Positions 1-15,300 of a stretch of 64,000 bases of DNA are shown here, in pieces (the first letter of the stretch is position 1; the number at the start of each line of letters is the position of its first letter). Source of the DNA: Siphonodentalium dalli. Taxonomy: Eukaryota; Mollusca; Scaphopoda; Gadilida; Siphonodentaliidae. Under the pieces are notes generated by a model, which was not told where the DNA came from, did not search any database, and saw nothing but the letters and a program-made list of their open reading frames with translations. Location of the stretch: the NCBI GenBank assembly GCA_032622095.1, contig CP136062.1:224826578-224890577 (forward strand). The letters are read 5' to 3'. Position numbers and translations under genes: made by a program.

Positions 1-25
1 AAAAACTTTTTTTGTTAGGCCTAAT

Positions 26-315
26 TCAGCCGACTATTGGGACAAGTGAATTTTTGGCAATAATATATCCCATAATGTCAAAAGCACAAATGACGACTGA
101 TGCAGATGTTAGAACAATAACAGAAACAGAGCCGACCACAACAGAAAATACACGATATTCCATTACAGATATTTTGGAGCGACGATATAGGGACGTCGCG
201 TTGATCTGTATGGTCAGATCTTTTATGATTTCTTCCATATCAAGTTGGCTGCGATGATTTCTATTTGCATAGTCTCTGGAGCATTGATACAGTGGTACAT
301 GTACATAGATCCGAT
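26..315 (-). CDS. Terminal exon: juxtamembrane segment, single TM helix, short tail
   Basis: The acceptor ttatattgctctttcag lies at 316-318. From there 96 codons run to TGA at 26-28. The segment holds [17 protein letters not shown], then [11 protein letters not shown], then about 24 hydrophobic residues ([20 protein letters not shown] and following), and a tail of some 16 residues. The first AUG inside the exon is not a start: the reading frame is open back to the acceptor, and the phase-1 entry fits the EGF 4 exon. A membrane anchor at the C-terminus agrees with an ectodomain of CTLD and EGF modules. It might instead be the last exon of a neighbouring minus-strand gene. Confidence 0.6.
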
Positions 316-3300
316 CTGAAAGAGCAATATAAAGTAGTGTTTAGACAACCAAGTCTGCAAATAGTGTGTCTGTCATTTACAGAATGAGGTTCCCAGAGGG
401 TGAAATTAGTGATACTATTCTGCACAGCAGGCTAGCAACACCAAATTCACTCTCTGGGGGACCTCATTCTGATTAGGACTCATCTTCTGGGAAGTATCTA
501 TTGTCTCAAATTAAAATTGTTTTTAGTTACTTCTTCCCTTCTGGGAAGTTTATATATCCCCTAATTTGCAGAAGATAAAATGCATAATCGAGGTGACTAA
601 TGGGTGAAAATCACCAACATTAACTGGAGAACTTCAATCGGATCCTAGGACTCCCATAGCAGTTGAGGCCTAAGCAGAATGAGGTTCCCAGAGTGTGAAT
701 TTGGTGGCACAGGCCCGCAGTGCGGATAGCATTTCAAATTTCACCCTTTGGGTCCTCATTCTGCAAATGACAGACACACTATTTGCAGGCTTGCAGACGA
801 GTCCCTTACATATGTTCCATTGAAATTTTATTACAGACAATAACACTAAGGCGTTCAGATGGCTGTGATATACCACCCATATGGTACCCCTCACAGACAT
901 GAGCAGACGACACTCAGGAATAGATCCTTCAATCTGTGTGAGGCTCACTACGGGTTATGTTACAGACGATAACACTAAGGCGTTCAGATGGCTGTGATAT
1001 ACCACCCATATGGTACCCCTCACAGACATGAGCAGACGACACTCAGGAATAGATCCTTCAATCTGTGTGAGGCTCACTACGGGTTATGTTACAGACGATA
1101 ACACTAAGGCGTTCAGATGGCTGTGATGTATCACCCATATGGTACCCCTCACAGACATGAGCAGACGACACTCAGGAATAGATCCTTCTATCTGTGTGAG
1201 GCTCACTACGGGTTATGTTACAGACAATAACACTAAGGCGTTCAGATGGCTGTGATGCATCCGCTACGTTGTATGCAACTGCGATATTCTATTTTCAATG
1301 CAACATATGGCATAATGCATATATTATATAGCGTACATCATGTCGTTTCTTGTTTTCAATTGATAAAAGATGGCGGCTCTCTTCAAAGCGAAGGAAAATT
1401 AACCTGTATTTATGCCAATGAATTGAATGCAGACGAACACGATTCAGTCGACCAAGATTCAATCGCAAGTGGAAATTTTTTCTTCGTGGGTTGTAACCAG
1501 TAGTTGGACTGTTGGACTCACGACAAGATCGCGAGTATACAATTGATATCAAGCACCTTCATTTGGATTGAATCATGGACGTCTGAACATTCACAAAGTG
1601 TTAGTTGTTGGGATTTGATATTAATTTATTACAGATAGATTCATTTGCAATATTGCATTTTTACCAATATCGAACTTAGTAATAGCTGCAATTATTAATT
1701 GGAAGCTCTGTCTTATAACACAACTTATGCTATAACATATATGGGAACAATGGATTGTGTCAACACAAAGTACGGACCAATGCAAAAGACTCGTCTGAAT
1801 GCTGGACAATGGAGATAACTCACCGCCTGTTGTCTGAAAGTAACAGAAGATTCTGATGGGCCAAGACCTCCTGCCGATAGGTTAGTGAATATAGCTAACA
1901 TCGCCTTCACACATTCTCCACGACTCGGCCTTTTCCGCTTCGCTCAGAAATAACCTCTTCCATAAATAGAAACCATATTCACGCAATGCTACAATACACA
2001 GCCATGGTGAAGGAGCCAAATTTATTCACTACATGGCTGTATAAACTTGATCATGTATTAAATAGTGATAAGTAGTAATAGATAGAAAAAATTAGTTCAA
2101 CTTTAACAAATTAAGGCAAGTCTCCCAGTCAAAAGACGTATTTCCGGTAGTATGCACATGATCAATCACATGATTGAAATATTCCGGCAGATATGGTGTC
2201 TATTTATGGGAGAGGTTATTTCCGAGTGAAGCGAAAATGGACAAGTCGTTGAGAATGAGAGTGCATATATGTGAATGAAACAGAATTTATTCACTGCATG
2301 GCTGTACCAAACTTGATCCATGCATTAAATAGGATAAATATCAATAATTAGTTCATGTTTAACAGACGAGTCTCGCAGTCAAACAGAATAATATTATTTC
2401 CCAGTAGTATGCACATGATCAATCACGTGATTGAAATATTCCGGCAGATATGGTGTCTATTTATGGGAGAGGTTATTTCCATATGATTTAATATTCCGGC
2501 AGATATGGTGTCTATTTATGGAGGAGGTTATTTCCATGTTATTTAATAGTCTGGTAGATATGGTGTCTATTTATGGGAGAGGTTATTTCCATGTGATTTA
2601 ATATTCCGGCAGATATGGTGTCTATTTATGGAGGAGGTTATTTCCATGTTATTTAATATTCCAGCAGATATGGTGTCTATTTATGGGAGAGGTTATTTAC
2701 ATATGATTTAATATTCCGGCAGATATGGTGTCTATGGAGGAGGTTATTTCCATATTATTTAATATTCCGACAGATATGGTGTCTATTTATGGGAGTGGTT
2801 ATTTCAATGCGATTTAATAGTCCGGCAGATATGGTGTCTATTTATGGGAGGGGTTATTTCCATATGATTTAATATTCAGGCAGATATGGTGTCTATTTAT
2901 GGAGGAGGTTATTTCCATGTTATTTAATATTCCGGCAGATATGGTGTCTATTTATGGGAGAGGTTATTTCCTTGTGAAAGCGGAAATGGCTGAGATGTTG
3001 AGATTGCTTATTCACATTGATATGTGACTGTTGGATCGACTGAGGCCGTCGACCCCGCTACAGTCTCTGTGAATGAGAGGACACTTCCCTAACGGATCTG
3101 TGAACAGAGTGAAATTTGGAGGAGGGGGATTCCAATGGATTTCCGGAAATGAGACATGGAATGTCTGCCCAACAATCACATAATACGCACACATTTGACC
3201 ACCAAAAGATATGTAATCGAGGTTCATGATTACATGGCTATTGGCATATAATCGCGGGAAGCACACAGGGTTTCTGACGGTGATAACTCTATAAAGAATG

Positions 3301-6300
3301 TACTTTGACGAAATAACGGCAATTTCTATGAGAAATAGCAACACCACAATTGATCAACTCTGGTGAAATATAAGTCAAATTCTTCTATTGGGTGGGTGGG
3401 CCTGGGAAGGTTTGGGTTACACTCTTTAAAACACTTCTTCAAATATTTCCGTTATTCAGTTAAAACACTTCTTCAATTATCTCTGTTATTTCGTTAATAA
3501 TAATTTCCTATTTCTATAATTTGCTGCATTTTTTATTCTGCTATTTCGCTGTATTTTCCTATTTTGCTTTTTCGTTGTATTTCATATTTCGATAATTCGC
3601 TATATTTGACATATTATGGGATATGAGATTATATGATATCCTATATTCTGATATTCAATTGAACATCACGTGCCACCTGTGGTTGCGATTATATGCCAAT
3701 AGCCATCTAATTGTGAACCCCGATTACTTATTGTTTGCTATATAATCCGTGGCGTATTGGCTGCAATGATGCACAAACTGTATTACTGGTAGTAGCGGAG
3801 TGGGTAAGGACTGTTCTAACGTCTTCCATCGAGTCGTTAGAAAAATATGTAAGGGGTGTAGATGGAGTCTGCCACAATGAATCAAGTCAGCTGCCATGTT
3901 GGCTAATCCCAGCAGCCATAGGGAGGTGCGAGCCATTATTCTGGCGGCAAACTAACAACACTTAGTTGTCAAGCCTGAGTTTAGTGTGCCTGTCATTTGC
4001 AGAATGACGTCCCGAGAGGGTGAATTTACTGACGCTATTCTGCATAGTGGGCTAGCATCACCAAATTCACCCTCTGGGATAATTATGTTGCAAAGATGGG
4101 TGCTTATATATAGTCCAAATAATCATTCTGATATTTAATTCACCCTCTGGGAACCTCATTCTGCTTAGGCCTCATCTGCTGTGGAAAGTTTCTTTATTAT
4201 AAAATTTCTATAGAAACTTCTTCACATAGATTCTATTTCTTTTACAGTTTAGTTTCACTGTATACCAAAATTGGAAGATGACACATTGCATAATCGAGGT
4301 TCCCAATGGGTCCTGAGAGGATGAATTTAGTCACACTATCCTGCATAGCGGGCTAGCATCACCCTCTGTGGACCTCATTCTGCATGGCCTCATCTGCCAT
4401 AGGAGACATAGACTTAGAATGAAGTTCCCAAATAGTGAATATTGTGATGTACACCCATTGCGAACCTCAATTATGCAATGTGTCGTCTGCCAATTTGGGG
4501 ATATAGAGAAACTAACTAAAAAGAAATAGATTCCATGTGAAGAAGTTTTTATAGAAATTTGATTTTATTTGAAGATGAGGCCTATGCAGAATGAGGTCGT
4601 GGGTGAATTTAGTGATGCTAAATTCACCCTCTGGGGACCTCATTCTGCAAATGACAGGCACACTAAACTTCCGAGGGTCCCGATGGATTGATGAGGAAAA
4701 GAGTAGACCACTGACTTGCGAAATGAAAAAAGCCCCCCCCCAATGGATACCAAATAGGCTGTGGATGCAAGGCGTCAAATGTGAAGTCTAACTGAATTTC
4801 GGCTAGGCCCTCGATTACCACGAGATCGTCGCATGCAAGGACAGTGACGACCATAATTCCGCAAACCTTGACCAGAAGATTCAGTAGAGCATGACCATCA
4901 GAAGAGAATGTCATTAACCTGTTGTACCATATGACTAACATTGTCCTGCAATTGATGCTCAGAGTTGCGGTCGTCTCTAGAAAGTGGCCGTGTGTTGGCT
5001 ATCGGATGAGGAAGCGGTGATAACGCAAACACCTTTGTGAACGGGCAACTGAAACTCCTTGTCTCTTATTAGAACCAGAGAATGAAACTGCAGAATGTTT
5101 TCTCTGATGACTCAATGTAACTCCCTTGGAGCCAGAGTGGGATGGACAATGTCGATACAGCTCTCTCTCGGCCGAGACCATGTCACACGTTTCTGCAATT
5201 GGTTCATGGTAGGTATATGGCCTTGGGCTGATGCTAAGCCCCTGCGAACAGTGGGTTTTTGATCGAATCAAATGTCAACAAACTGAATAGTTCACAAACA
5301 ATTTGAAAACAAATCGAATATTTCATAATCTTGCTCACCGAAACTAGAGGGGTGACTGTCCAAATGGGACTACGGATACCCCCCTGATTTTAAAATACTA
5401 AGATGTTTCACATGTCAGTAAACATTTAGTTAAAATAATAAAATAACAGTTCCCATTGCAGGTGTACAACCATAACCCTAATCTTAAACCTATTGACCAA
5501 AAAATGTAGGAATAAAAGCTTGGACAAAATTATGTATGTTGCGAAAAAAATTCTAAGTCGAAAAAGGGGAATAACTCCACACCTAATATGTCGGACAGAC
5601 GTCATAATCGCAGGTTCCCATGGTACTAAATATCAGTGCCAAGATTAAAAAACATTGACCGAAAAATGTAGGAATAAAAGCTCGGACAAAAGTATACATG
5701 TTGCGAAAATTTTCTAAGTCGAAAAAGGGGGGATAACTCCAGCAAAAAAAGTCCGACAGACGTCATAATCACAGGTGCACAGGTTCCCATGGTGGTTGAT
5801 GTCTGTGCCAAGTTTCACGGAAATTGATCAAAAAACGACTGAGAAAAACTCCGGACAAATTTGTGTCCACGGACGGACGACGGACAAGCTGACTCCAGTA
5901 TACCCCCCCTAACTTCGTTGCAGGGGGTATAATGATAAGATAAAGATGTTTCTCGTTTCCGTCTGTATGTCAAAATTATCTATTAAATAAAACACGTCAT
6001 CTTTTTTTGTGAACGGTGGATCGACAACTAAAGACACCATTTCTTCAAAATATAGCAAACAATTTGGGAAATACACTTTTTGTTCACAGTAAATAAAAAC
6101 TTCCAACATCATTAGTGTGGAATTCCACATAGATTCAAAACCGGAATAGGAGATGGACCATTGCAGAATAATGCTATCACTACTTTCTCAACTATAAAAT
6201 GGGGGTTTTATTAAAGGGCTTTCACCTGCACTTTCGCGGACGACATTACAGCTGTCACTGAAGTCAAAACTGACTAAATACTATCAAATAATGAAAAGAT

Positions 6301-9300
6301 AATGCATCTAATAGCATGTATGAGCAGTCATGTGATGCATTGTTAAGTATCATTCTGTCAATCTCCAATTGAATTTCCATGGAATAAATTATAACTTAAC
6401 TGTTAAATTCACGGTCGCGAAACAAGAGGGTTAGAACAGTTAAAGTTAACTTAAAGGGGTACTGTACGCCAAATGTTGTTGTTGGTTTCTATAGTCTCCG
6501 AGTCTGAGAATAAGGTAACACTTTTTTCATTATTTGAAAGTCTGTTGAGTACGAAGTAGTGTTACGGATGACAAATTTACCGGAATGCAAAAATACAAAT
6601 TGTCGTTGTCGAGTAATTTTTGTACAGTTTTCAACCAAATGAATCAAATAAAAGTTATATTATAGGCATACTAGTCCCATATAATCATTTAAGTTATTGT
6701 ATCGTCGCTAGTCAGTGAGTGGCTTGAGTGTTCTCCCCGTATCATCATAATATTTTAAGAGATCGTGTGTGCGATCGGTTTAACAAGCCAGTATCCCTCA
6801 TTTACTTTATTTGATTACGCAAATTTGTAATTTAATTGACGCCATTTTATGGCTCCAGTCATAAATTCAATTTATATCAAATTATTAACTTTTAAATTAT
6901 GAAATTTTAAGATAGCCTATTAACCTGAGCGTTTACAGAATACATCTTCGACTCAAATTACTTATGTTTCTATATATTATCGATATTAGATCGTTGTTGT
7001 CACCGGAAATTTAATGAAAATGGCTTATAGTACCCCTTTAAACCAACATATTGTGAAGGTATACTTGCGAGAGTATCTACTTTTTATACTTTGCAGTAGT
7101 TGTGATTGTTCAAATATTACCGATCAATGCATTATGTTTGCGTTCACTGGTGTATTCATAATTACTATTCGTTGTTTCAAAGTCGAATAGAATATCGAGG
7201 TTGAATCGAATAACAAAACACATATCGAATAGTCACAGGGGCCTAGCTGATAGACCAATAATATTAGCGTCTGACTCAAACTGAGCCTCAACTGATATGG
7301 GAGACCTTGGATCAGATTGAAGTTCCCCAGTTGAAGTTGGTGATGTTCACCTATTAGTCACCTCGATTATGCATTTTATCTTCTACAAATTAGGGATATA
7401 GAAACTTCCCAGAAGGAAAAAAGTTACTAAAAACAATGTTAATTTGAGACTATCGGTACTTCCCACAAGATGAGGCCTAAGCAGAATGAGGTCCCCAGAG
7501 GGTGAATTTGGTAATTATAGTCCGCTTTGCATGATAGCATCAGTAATTTCCTATTATATCATTAAAAAAGCCATTACATATTTCTTATATCGCATAGTGT
7601 ATATGTCACTAGTGATGAATAAGCGTGTGGTTCGCAGGATACTTGGCATCGCACCAAACAATTTTCCATGCAGATTAATACTATTTCCAAAAGCCAGACA
7701 TGAGACCATGCAATACCAGACATTGTAAAATGATTGCTTTGTTCATTAAAGTTAGATTCTTGTCCAACTTCATTGCGGTAACAATTGGCACAAAAACAAA
7801 GAGGTAAATTGGGGGCCTATATTTTTCATTGCCAGTCAGAGCACGCAATACTGTCGCATACTGTTGTGAAGCGGCTCAGCCAATGCTGTGCATGTATGCT
7901 TTTTGCATGCATTTTTCAGTTTCTTTTAAAGATTTTGATTTGTTAAAAAGGCAAAAGCTCTAGTTTTTTTGATGTGATATAAAAGATCTTCAACTCGCTA
8001 TTTTTGGGATATTTCGTTTGATAAATTTGAAAACTACTACGACTCGTTGTGAATCAGATTTATCAAACTCGTTTCCTAAAATCTTATATCCCAACATAAC
8101 AGGTTGGAGATCCTCTATATACCATATAGTTTAGTGGGCAAGATATCTTTGACTGAGATGACAAAATCATAGCACAACAATTTTTCTTTTAAAACCATAA
8201 ATTACACTTTTATCCAGTGTTTTACCTGTTAATTTTTCAAAATGGAAAAATCCCAGTTACAACTGAAAACTTTTAATATAACTATAATACAACTAGAGGT
8301 CCCAGTGGGCTTGGCGGACAGACGGACAAGCTGATTCATATATACCCCCTATAACTTTCTTAGGGGGGGAGGTATAATGAGACCATCTGTATTACTTACC
8401 TCTCACATTATTTGGCTGGGGGAGAAGTGGGTTGGGAATGGATGTATAAACTCAAACCGTATGTTGTTCTTTTATTTATTAAACCATAACTCACCTCTGG
8501 TTTGACAGAATTCGCCTCTTGTTTTATTTGGACAGGAACAGCTGAAGTTGTTTATCAATTTGTTACATGTTCCTCCATTTTGGCAAGGATTATTAGAGCA
8601 ATAACCGATGTCTGAAAGGACAAAGATCAATATGAATTCGCCAGGCCTCAAACTATAGTGCCAGACTTTTGCAGATAATAACTCTCCAAAAATGAGATTT
8701 CGTATATCAGAACCATTATGTAAACATTACTGTACAGTGGCATTACTGATTGGGAGACTCGCATATATAAGAAAATGCACTGGCACATGATCTTTAATGC
8801 TGCACCAGCGCAGCTCCCGTCATGGAATTTAAGGGTTAAGCAAATATTGGATGCACTGCCGAAAATTAAACGGCTGAACTGTATGACCTGTTATAACAGC
8901 TAATAAGAACAACACCATGTATGGCATAATACTCCCCCGTTCTCTTGTTTCAAATTGATTTTCACAAGGATATAAACAGTAGGACTTATCTAAAAACTCA
9001 ATATAACTAAAGTTTCTAGTCTATTAATCCTATTGCCAAAACTGTCAAAAATTAATCTATGTCATTGCGATAAATTCTCTATGGAGTTTATTGTATAAAT
9101 ATATATACATGTACTGACAATGATAAATTTATACTGACCTATATCGCATAGATCTCCTTCATACCCAGCTGTACAATTACAGTAGTATGTTCCTTTGGTG
9201 TTCGTACAGTTTCCATTGACACAAGGGTTATTAACACATTCATCCACATCTGATGAAAGGAAATGAGAAATATTAAAGTGGTTTACTGGTTTATAATCTC

Positions 9301-12300
9301 GGTTGCATGAGTGTCTCAGGGGTATAAATATGGAAATTTGGTTTCGATGAGCTAGCCCAAAATAAAGTTCTCATCCAGAAACTTTCTGCACGGACGCACC
9401 AACATTTGAATAGATATGTGGCTATTGAGTTATGTGGCTAAAATAGTTAGGTGTCTACAAATTTTATGTGGCTATCAAGTAGTTGATAGTGATAGAATTC
9501 AGATTATGGAATCAGAACATGTAAGAATTATAGCATAATTTCTCAGTGAATAAATATGCTTCAAGAAAATATGGAAAACATTGCTGAAAATCTCAGAACT
9601 TTATAATCTGTTATAGCATCTAACAAGAGCATAATACTCCTGTTGGCTTCCTTCAAATTTATTTTTACAAGGATAACTATAAACATTTGGGGCTATCATC
9701 AGAAAATAAACAATAAAGTTTCTAAGTCAATGAAATGCCAAACTGTTGAAAAATAATTTTTGTCATTGTCATAAATACTAGGTGTATAAAGATATTGATT
9801 GATAATGATATATCTGTACTGACCTGTATCACACAGATTGCCTTCATACCCAGCTGTACAATTACAGTAGTATGATCCATAGGTGTCACTGCAGTTCCCG
9901 TTGACACACGGGTTATTAACGCATTCATCCACATCTGATGAAAGGAAATTAGAAATGTTAATGTGGTTTACTGGTTTATAATCTCGGTTGCATGGGTGTC
10001 TGAGGGGTATAAATATGCTTCAAGAAAATATTGCTGAAAATCTCAGAACTTTATAATCTGTTATAACAGCTAACAAGAGCAATGACACTCATGGCATAAT
10101 GCTCCCATCGGCTTTGGAGATATCATCAGAAAATCAATAAAACCTACTGTTTCTAATGTATGGTAGATATTTGGCACAGCTGCATGTGATATATACTTGT
10201 CTCCGATACATGCCAAGCTTTGCCCTTTGTACATGCCTGGGACCATATAACACACAAGCTGGAGTTGATTTTAGAAGCTGAATGGGTTTTTGAGATTGGG
10301 TGGGATTCGAACCCAGACCCATGACGGCGAGCAAACCTTGTGACTCAAAGTCCGACTTCAATACCACAGCTACCGAAGTGACACCAAAAAAGGAAGCTCA
10401 AATGGCTGCTGTATTTGGATGTCGCACTTAAGGACACTATATATACACATTTTAAGGTCTCTGTGTTTGATATATGGTAGATATTTGACACAGCTGCATG
10501 TTGTATGTACTTTTATCCGAGACATGCCGAGTGTTGCCCTGTGTACATGCCTGGGACCATATAACACACAAGGCGCCGATTTTAGAAGCTGCATGGGTTT
10601 TTGAGACAGCGCAATTTTTTTGATTGGGTGGGATTCGAACCCCGGCTTGAGACGGCAAGCGCGCCTTGCGACTCAAAGTCGGAAGTCAATACCACACGCT
10701 GTGTTTTTGTAGGTTCACTATCAGCCAACGTATCGAAAGCATTATTGGCATGAGTCTGATATGTGTTAATTGGAATATCAGCTAAATTACTGTTAATGAT
10801 GTTAACTTTGTTTTCCTTAACAATATTCTGCAAATACTGCCGCATTCATTTCTATCTCTTATAAAAATTCACCAAATTCACAGGTACATACTGGCTTGAT
10901 AATTTGAAATGGTGCTGTTACCGAATAGAATTACCTCCTTCTCATATGTAGGGAGATTATTATCAAGGGGGGGTTGTCGTTCCCGACAAGAAAATCATTT
11001 TATTCTTGAATATTTTACAATTGTGGATGATATTGATGATGATAATATAATATGGAATAAAATAAATTAATATATGAAGCTCTTTATAGACATTATTATT
11101 TTTAAACAAACTAAATTGATGATGAAATTGAATGAATGAAACATAAACAATACACTGTATTTATAGACTTATTCTGGTGATAGAAATGAAAGTGTCAATC
11201 ACACTGTAGCTCAACTTGGAAAGGGAATAATTTCATGTGTTACAGTCAATGGAGCGATTAGGAATGCGGAAAGTTGAAAGATCTAAGTAATACTAGATTA
11301 TCAACATGAAGAGATATATAAAGTAAAATCCAAGATGGTTGCTGATGGCTATGTTTTCCAATGGAATTCAAAAACACTTGATAGCTTCCATCTACATGTA
11401 GTAGATCAATATCAAGATTAATATGAAGTTTGGTGATGAACGGATGAGGGAAGTGCATGCATGGGCTGTAGGGTGTGCCAAAGGATTTAGTCATGCAAAG
11501 AGTAAAATCCAAGATGACTGCTGGTGGCCATGTTTTATGGCCGAATGACCCCAAAATGACTCATTCCCATCTACATCTCAATATTAACATCCATGACAAA
11601 TATCATGATAATCAGACAAACAGTATGGCCTGTAGCCTGTGCTAATGGATTGAATTTTGAAATCCAAGATGGCCACTGGTGGCCATGTTTTTGGCCGAAT
11701 GACCCCAAAATGACTCGTTCCTATCTACATGTCTATATTAACTTCCATGACAAATTTCATGATGATCAGACGAACACTCCGGCCTGTGGTCTGTGCTAAT
11801 GGATTGAATTTTGAAATCCAAGATGGCCACTGGCGGCCATATTGTTTTGCCGAATGATCCCAAAATGACTCGTTCCCATCCACAAGTCAATGTCAACAAC
11901 CATAATGATCCGATCAAAGGTACGACCTGTATCCCGTGCCAAAGGATTTAGTCATCCAAACAGTAAAATCAAAGATGGCTGCTGGCGGCCATGTTTTTTT
12001 GCCGAATGACCCCAAAATAACTCGTTCCCATCTACATTTCATTGTTAACATCCATGACACATTTCATGATGATCCGACCAAAGGTACGACCTGTAGCCCG
12101 TGCCAAAGGATTTAGTCATGCAAAGAGTAAAATCCAAGATGGCTGCTGTTGGCCATGTTTTTTTGCCGAATGACTCCGGCCTGTAGCCCGTGTTAATGGA
12201 TTGAATTTTGAAATCCAAGATGGCCACTGGCGGCCATGTTTTTTTGCCGAATGACCCCAAAATGACTCGTTCCTATCTACATGTCAATGTCAACGCCCAT

Positions 12301-15300
12301 GACAAATTTCATAATGATCCAACCAAAGGTACGAACTGTAGCCCGTGCTAAAGGAAATTGTTGATGAGTCACGCACACATGCACCAACACACACACAGAT
12401 GACGGATACCAAGCCATGGCAATAGCTCAAACTTTACCAAGTAAAGTTGAGCTAAAAATGGCTTGGGTGGGAATTTTCGCCTGTATGCATATTCAGACTA
12501 TACTGGCTTTAAAACAGAAACGTAGTCAAGAACTGTCTCATTGATTCCTTTGCTTGTTGATTCCAAGAATTACATTTGTGTCATTCAATTGTGATATTAT
12601 TTTGTGGGTCACACAAGCTTTTGAATTTCTTTTTCATGATATCAGGGTTTTCCCTGGTTTCTTTGGCTTTGTATGTGAACTGCTTTCCTCTCTATGGTCT
12701 CAGATCCAGCACGATTCAGTAAGATGTACGCTTTTGTTTTCTTACTTTTATCAGAATGTGCAGCTGCTATATATATGTCATATTCTTGTTCAAATATACG
12801 CCAGTTCCCGGCAACATTGCCTTCAAATGATAATTTGCTTGGGCCCGCAATCCTAGTGTTCTGCCATGCATGGTAATGAAGCATGTATCGTGAGTAAGGT
12901 GACTTGTTTTCTTCTCGGTCAAGTTGGGACGTTATGCGGCTCTGCTATTTAATGGGTATGGCACGGAGATCGTGGAGCTCCGTGGTCCGGTGGTTAGCGT
13001 GTCGGACTTGTATTCGCTGTAAACACATCGATACGGGTTCGCAGCACGTTGCAGGTTATTGAGTCTCCACAAAGCAGTGGCTTGGCCACTTTGAGCGACA
13101 TGCAATTGTCGGATTGCTCGCTGTTTCAAAACCCGCGCCAAGTTGTGACCCTTGAGCAAGGTCGCTCATACTGTGTCGGCTTCGCATCACTCATGTGTTA
13201 AAAGAGTACCAGTCAGCTTGCCATACTGATGAGTATCAGAGCATGTTCTGATCAAACTAGAGCAGTGCCTGCAATGGCTGCAGCCGGTTCATTTGTTGGC
13301 TTGTACAAATGACTGGGGTAATATTGTACCAAGCGTGTTAGAGCAAGTAATTGGTTAATCGCTATATAAAACTGGTCATTATTATTATTATTATTAGTAT
13401 GGCATATATCAGTTATATTTGGGCAGTGCTACATGCTACTCAGTAAAATGGCAGCAAATTAGGACTCTTGTATTTGACTTGACTGATGTTTGCCTTGCTT
13501 GTCCTTAATGCGTGTTTAGACTTTTGTGTTGATAAAATAATCAGAGAACCAAATCACACCATTTTGCGATATAGTTCTTTGGTTCTAGTGGGACTTAAGG
13601 TACATGCTTGATAAGGGGAACATGTGGCTCTGTTCGATTATCTATTATATATTTTGGGAAATCTGTCTGTCTGTTCGCGATGGACTCGAAAACGGCCGAG
13701 CCGATTTCGATGAAACTTGGTACGTGGGGATACTTTCGGCCAGGGAGTGGCATGGGCCTGTTAATTTGCCCTTGCGACGTGACCTTGAAATCGGGTCATT
13801 TCAAGGTCGAACGCCCGAGTATCGCGGGATTTCGATGAAAATTAGTGTCTGGGGATACTTTCGTATGGGGAGTGTTGTAAGCCCATTCGTTTGCCCGTGC
13901 GATGTGACCTTGAAATCGGGTCAATTCAAGGTCAAATCGCGAATTTTCATGGGATTTCGACGAAATTTGATACATAGGGTTACTTTTGTCCACTGAGTGT
14001 TTTGGACGGGTCAAATCGTGAGTAACAAAAGTATATAATAAATACAAAATCTAAACTTGTTGAGTGTTTTAAATTTTTTGGGCGTAATGTGTCGGCTTGA
14101 AATTTCTGATGTATTGACATCGATGTATTGACATTCATCGACGGGTACTTTTGTCGGGTACTTTTGTCGGGGCAGTGTTTCGGATGGGTCAAATCATGAC
14201 CCCACCTCACCTTGACCTTCAAAATGGACAATTCAAGGTCAAATCGCGCAATTCGCTGAAAAACAGAGGGGAAACAGCCCGGACGAAGTCGGGTCCACCT
14301 GCTAGTAGTATATATATTGATATCTTGGAAGTCCACGAAATGTGAGTAAAATATCGCCAAGAGATACGGTCTTATCGAGTCATCAAAGGTCATAAAGGAC
14401 CATATATTAACACAAAACATATGCATTCACACTGTAGATCATGATTGCAGGACGTAGGTTGGTCGAAATTACTTCAAGTGACATTGCGCGCAGACCCCCT
14501 ACTGCATGATCCATCAACAATGAAGATATATAGAGGATATCCACACTTTTTCAGTGGATATGGGTTATATCTCATGAGTGATGACAAAACATTGAATTTC
14601 CACGAGTGGAAATTAAAATGTTTTGTCATCACGAATGAGATTTAACCTTTATCCACTGAAAAAGTGTGAATATTCTGTTTATTATATACTTTAGTTACTT
14701 GCCTATGGCCCCCAATGAATGTCAATACATCAGAAATTTCAAGCCGACACATTACGCCCAAAAAAATAGTCCCATATTTAAAACACTCAAAAAGTTTAGA
14801 TTTTGTATTTATTATATACTTTAGTTACTTGCCGATGGCCCCCAATGAATGTCAGTACATAATGTGTGCAGGAAATCATTCACTATGAAGTATAACCTGA
14901 CTATACACACATGATGATCCATACGGCGCAATAATACCAGTGAGATAAAGCTAAAGCCACTCGTGGAAATTCAATGTTTTGTCATCACTCATGAGATATA
15001 ACCCATATCCACTGAAAAAGTGTGGATATTCTGTTTATTATATACTTTAGTTACTTGCCTATGGCCCCCAGTGAATGTCAATACATCAGAAATTTCAAGC
15101 TGATATCACTCACTAGTGGGATATCACTTATATCTCACTGCTAAAACCTTATAATTCATGGGCAAGTATATAATAAAAGAGATTATCCAATTGAATTTTA
15201 TTGAATTCTAACGCATAAATCTGGAAATATCTTAAAATTAGGTATTTTATTTATTATTACTTGGTTTACGGATTTCCCTACCCAAAATAAAGCTGTTTGT

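Noticed and set aside
831-1250. CRISPR-like array
   Set aside because: Units are contiguous 129-bp tandem copies without spacers, in an animal intron.
3012-3347. Candidate extra receptor exon
   Set aside because: No acceptor gives the phase needed, and part of it recurs inverted at 3.7 kb; left as unassigned.
4665-4941. Candidate extra receptor exon with a hydrophobic stretch
   Set aside because: Possible acceptor gives phase 2, not phase 1, and its end lies in a foldback element; too weak to call.
5463-5500. Telomere-like AACCCTAA
   Set aside because: Single occurrences within a dispersed repeat, not a tandem run.
10240-10700. tRNA genes
   Set aside because: A and B boxes are present, but the stems do not close and each has a SINE body attached.
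13604-13996. 130-codon plus frame
   Set aside because: Follows the monomers of a degenerate dispersed repeat with a related copy in other frames; no domain.
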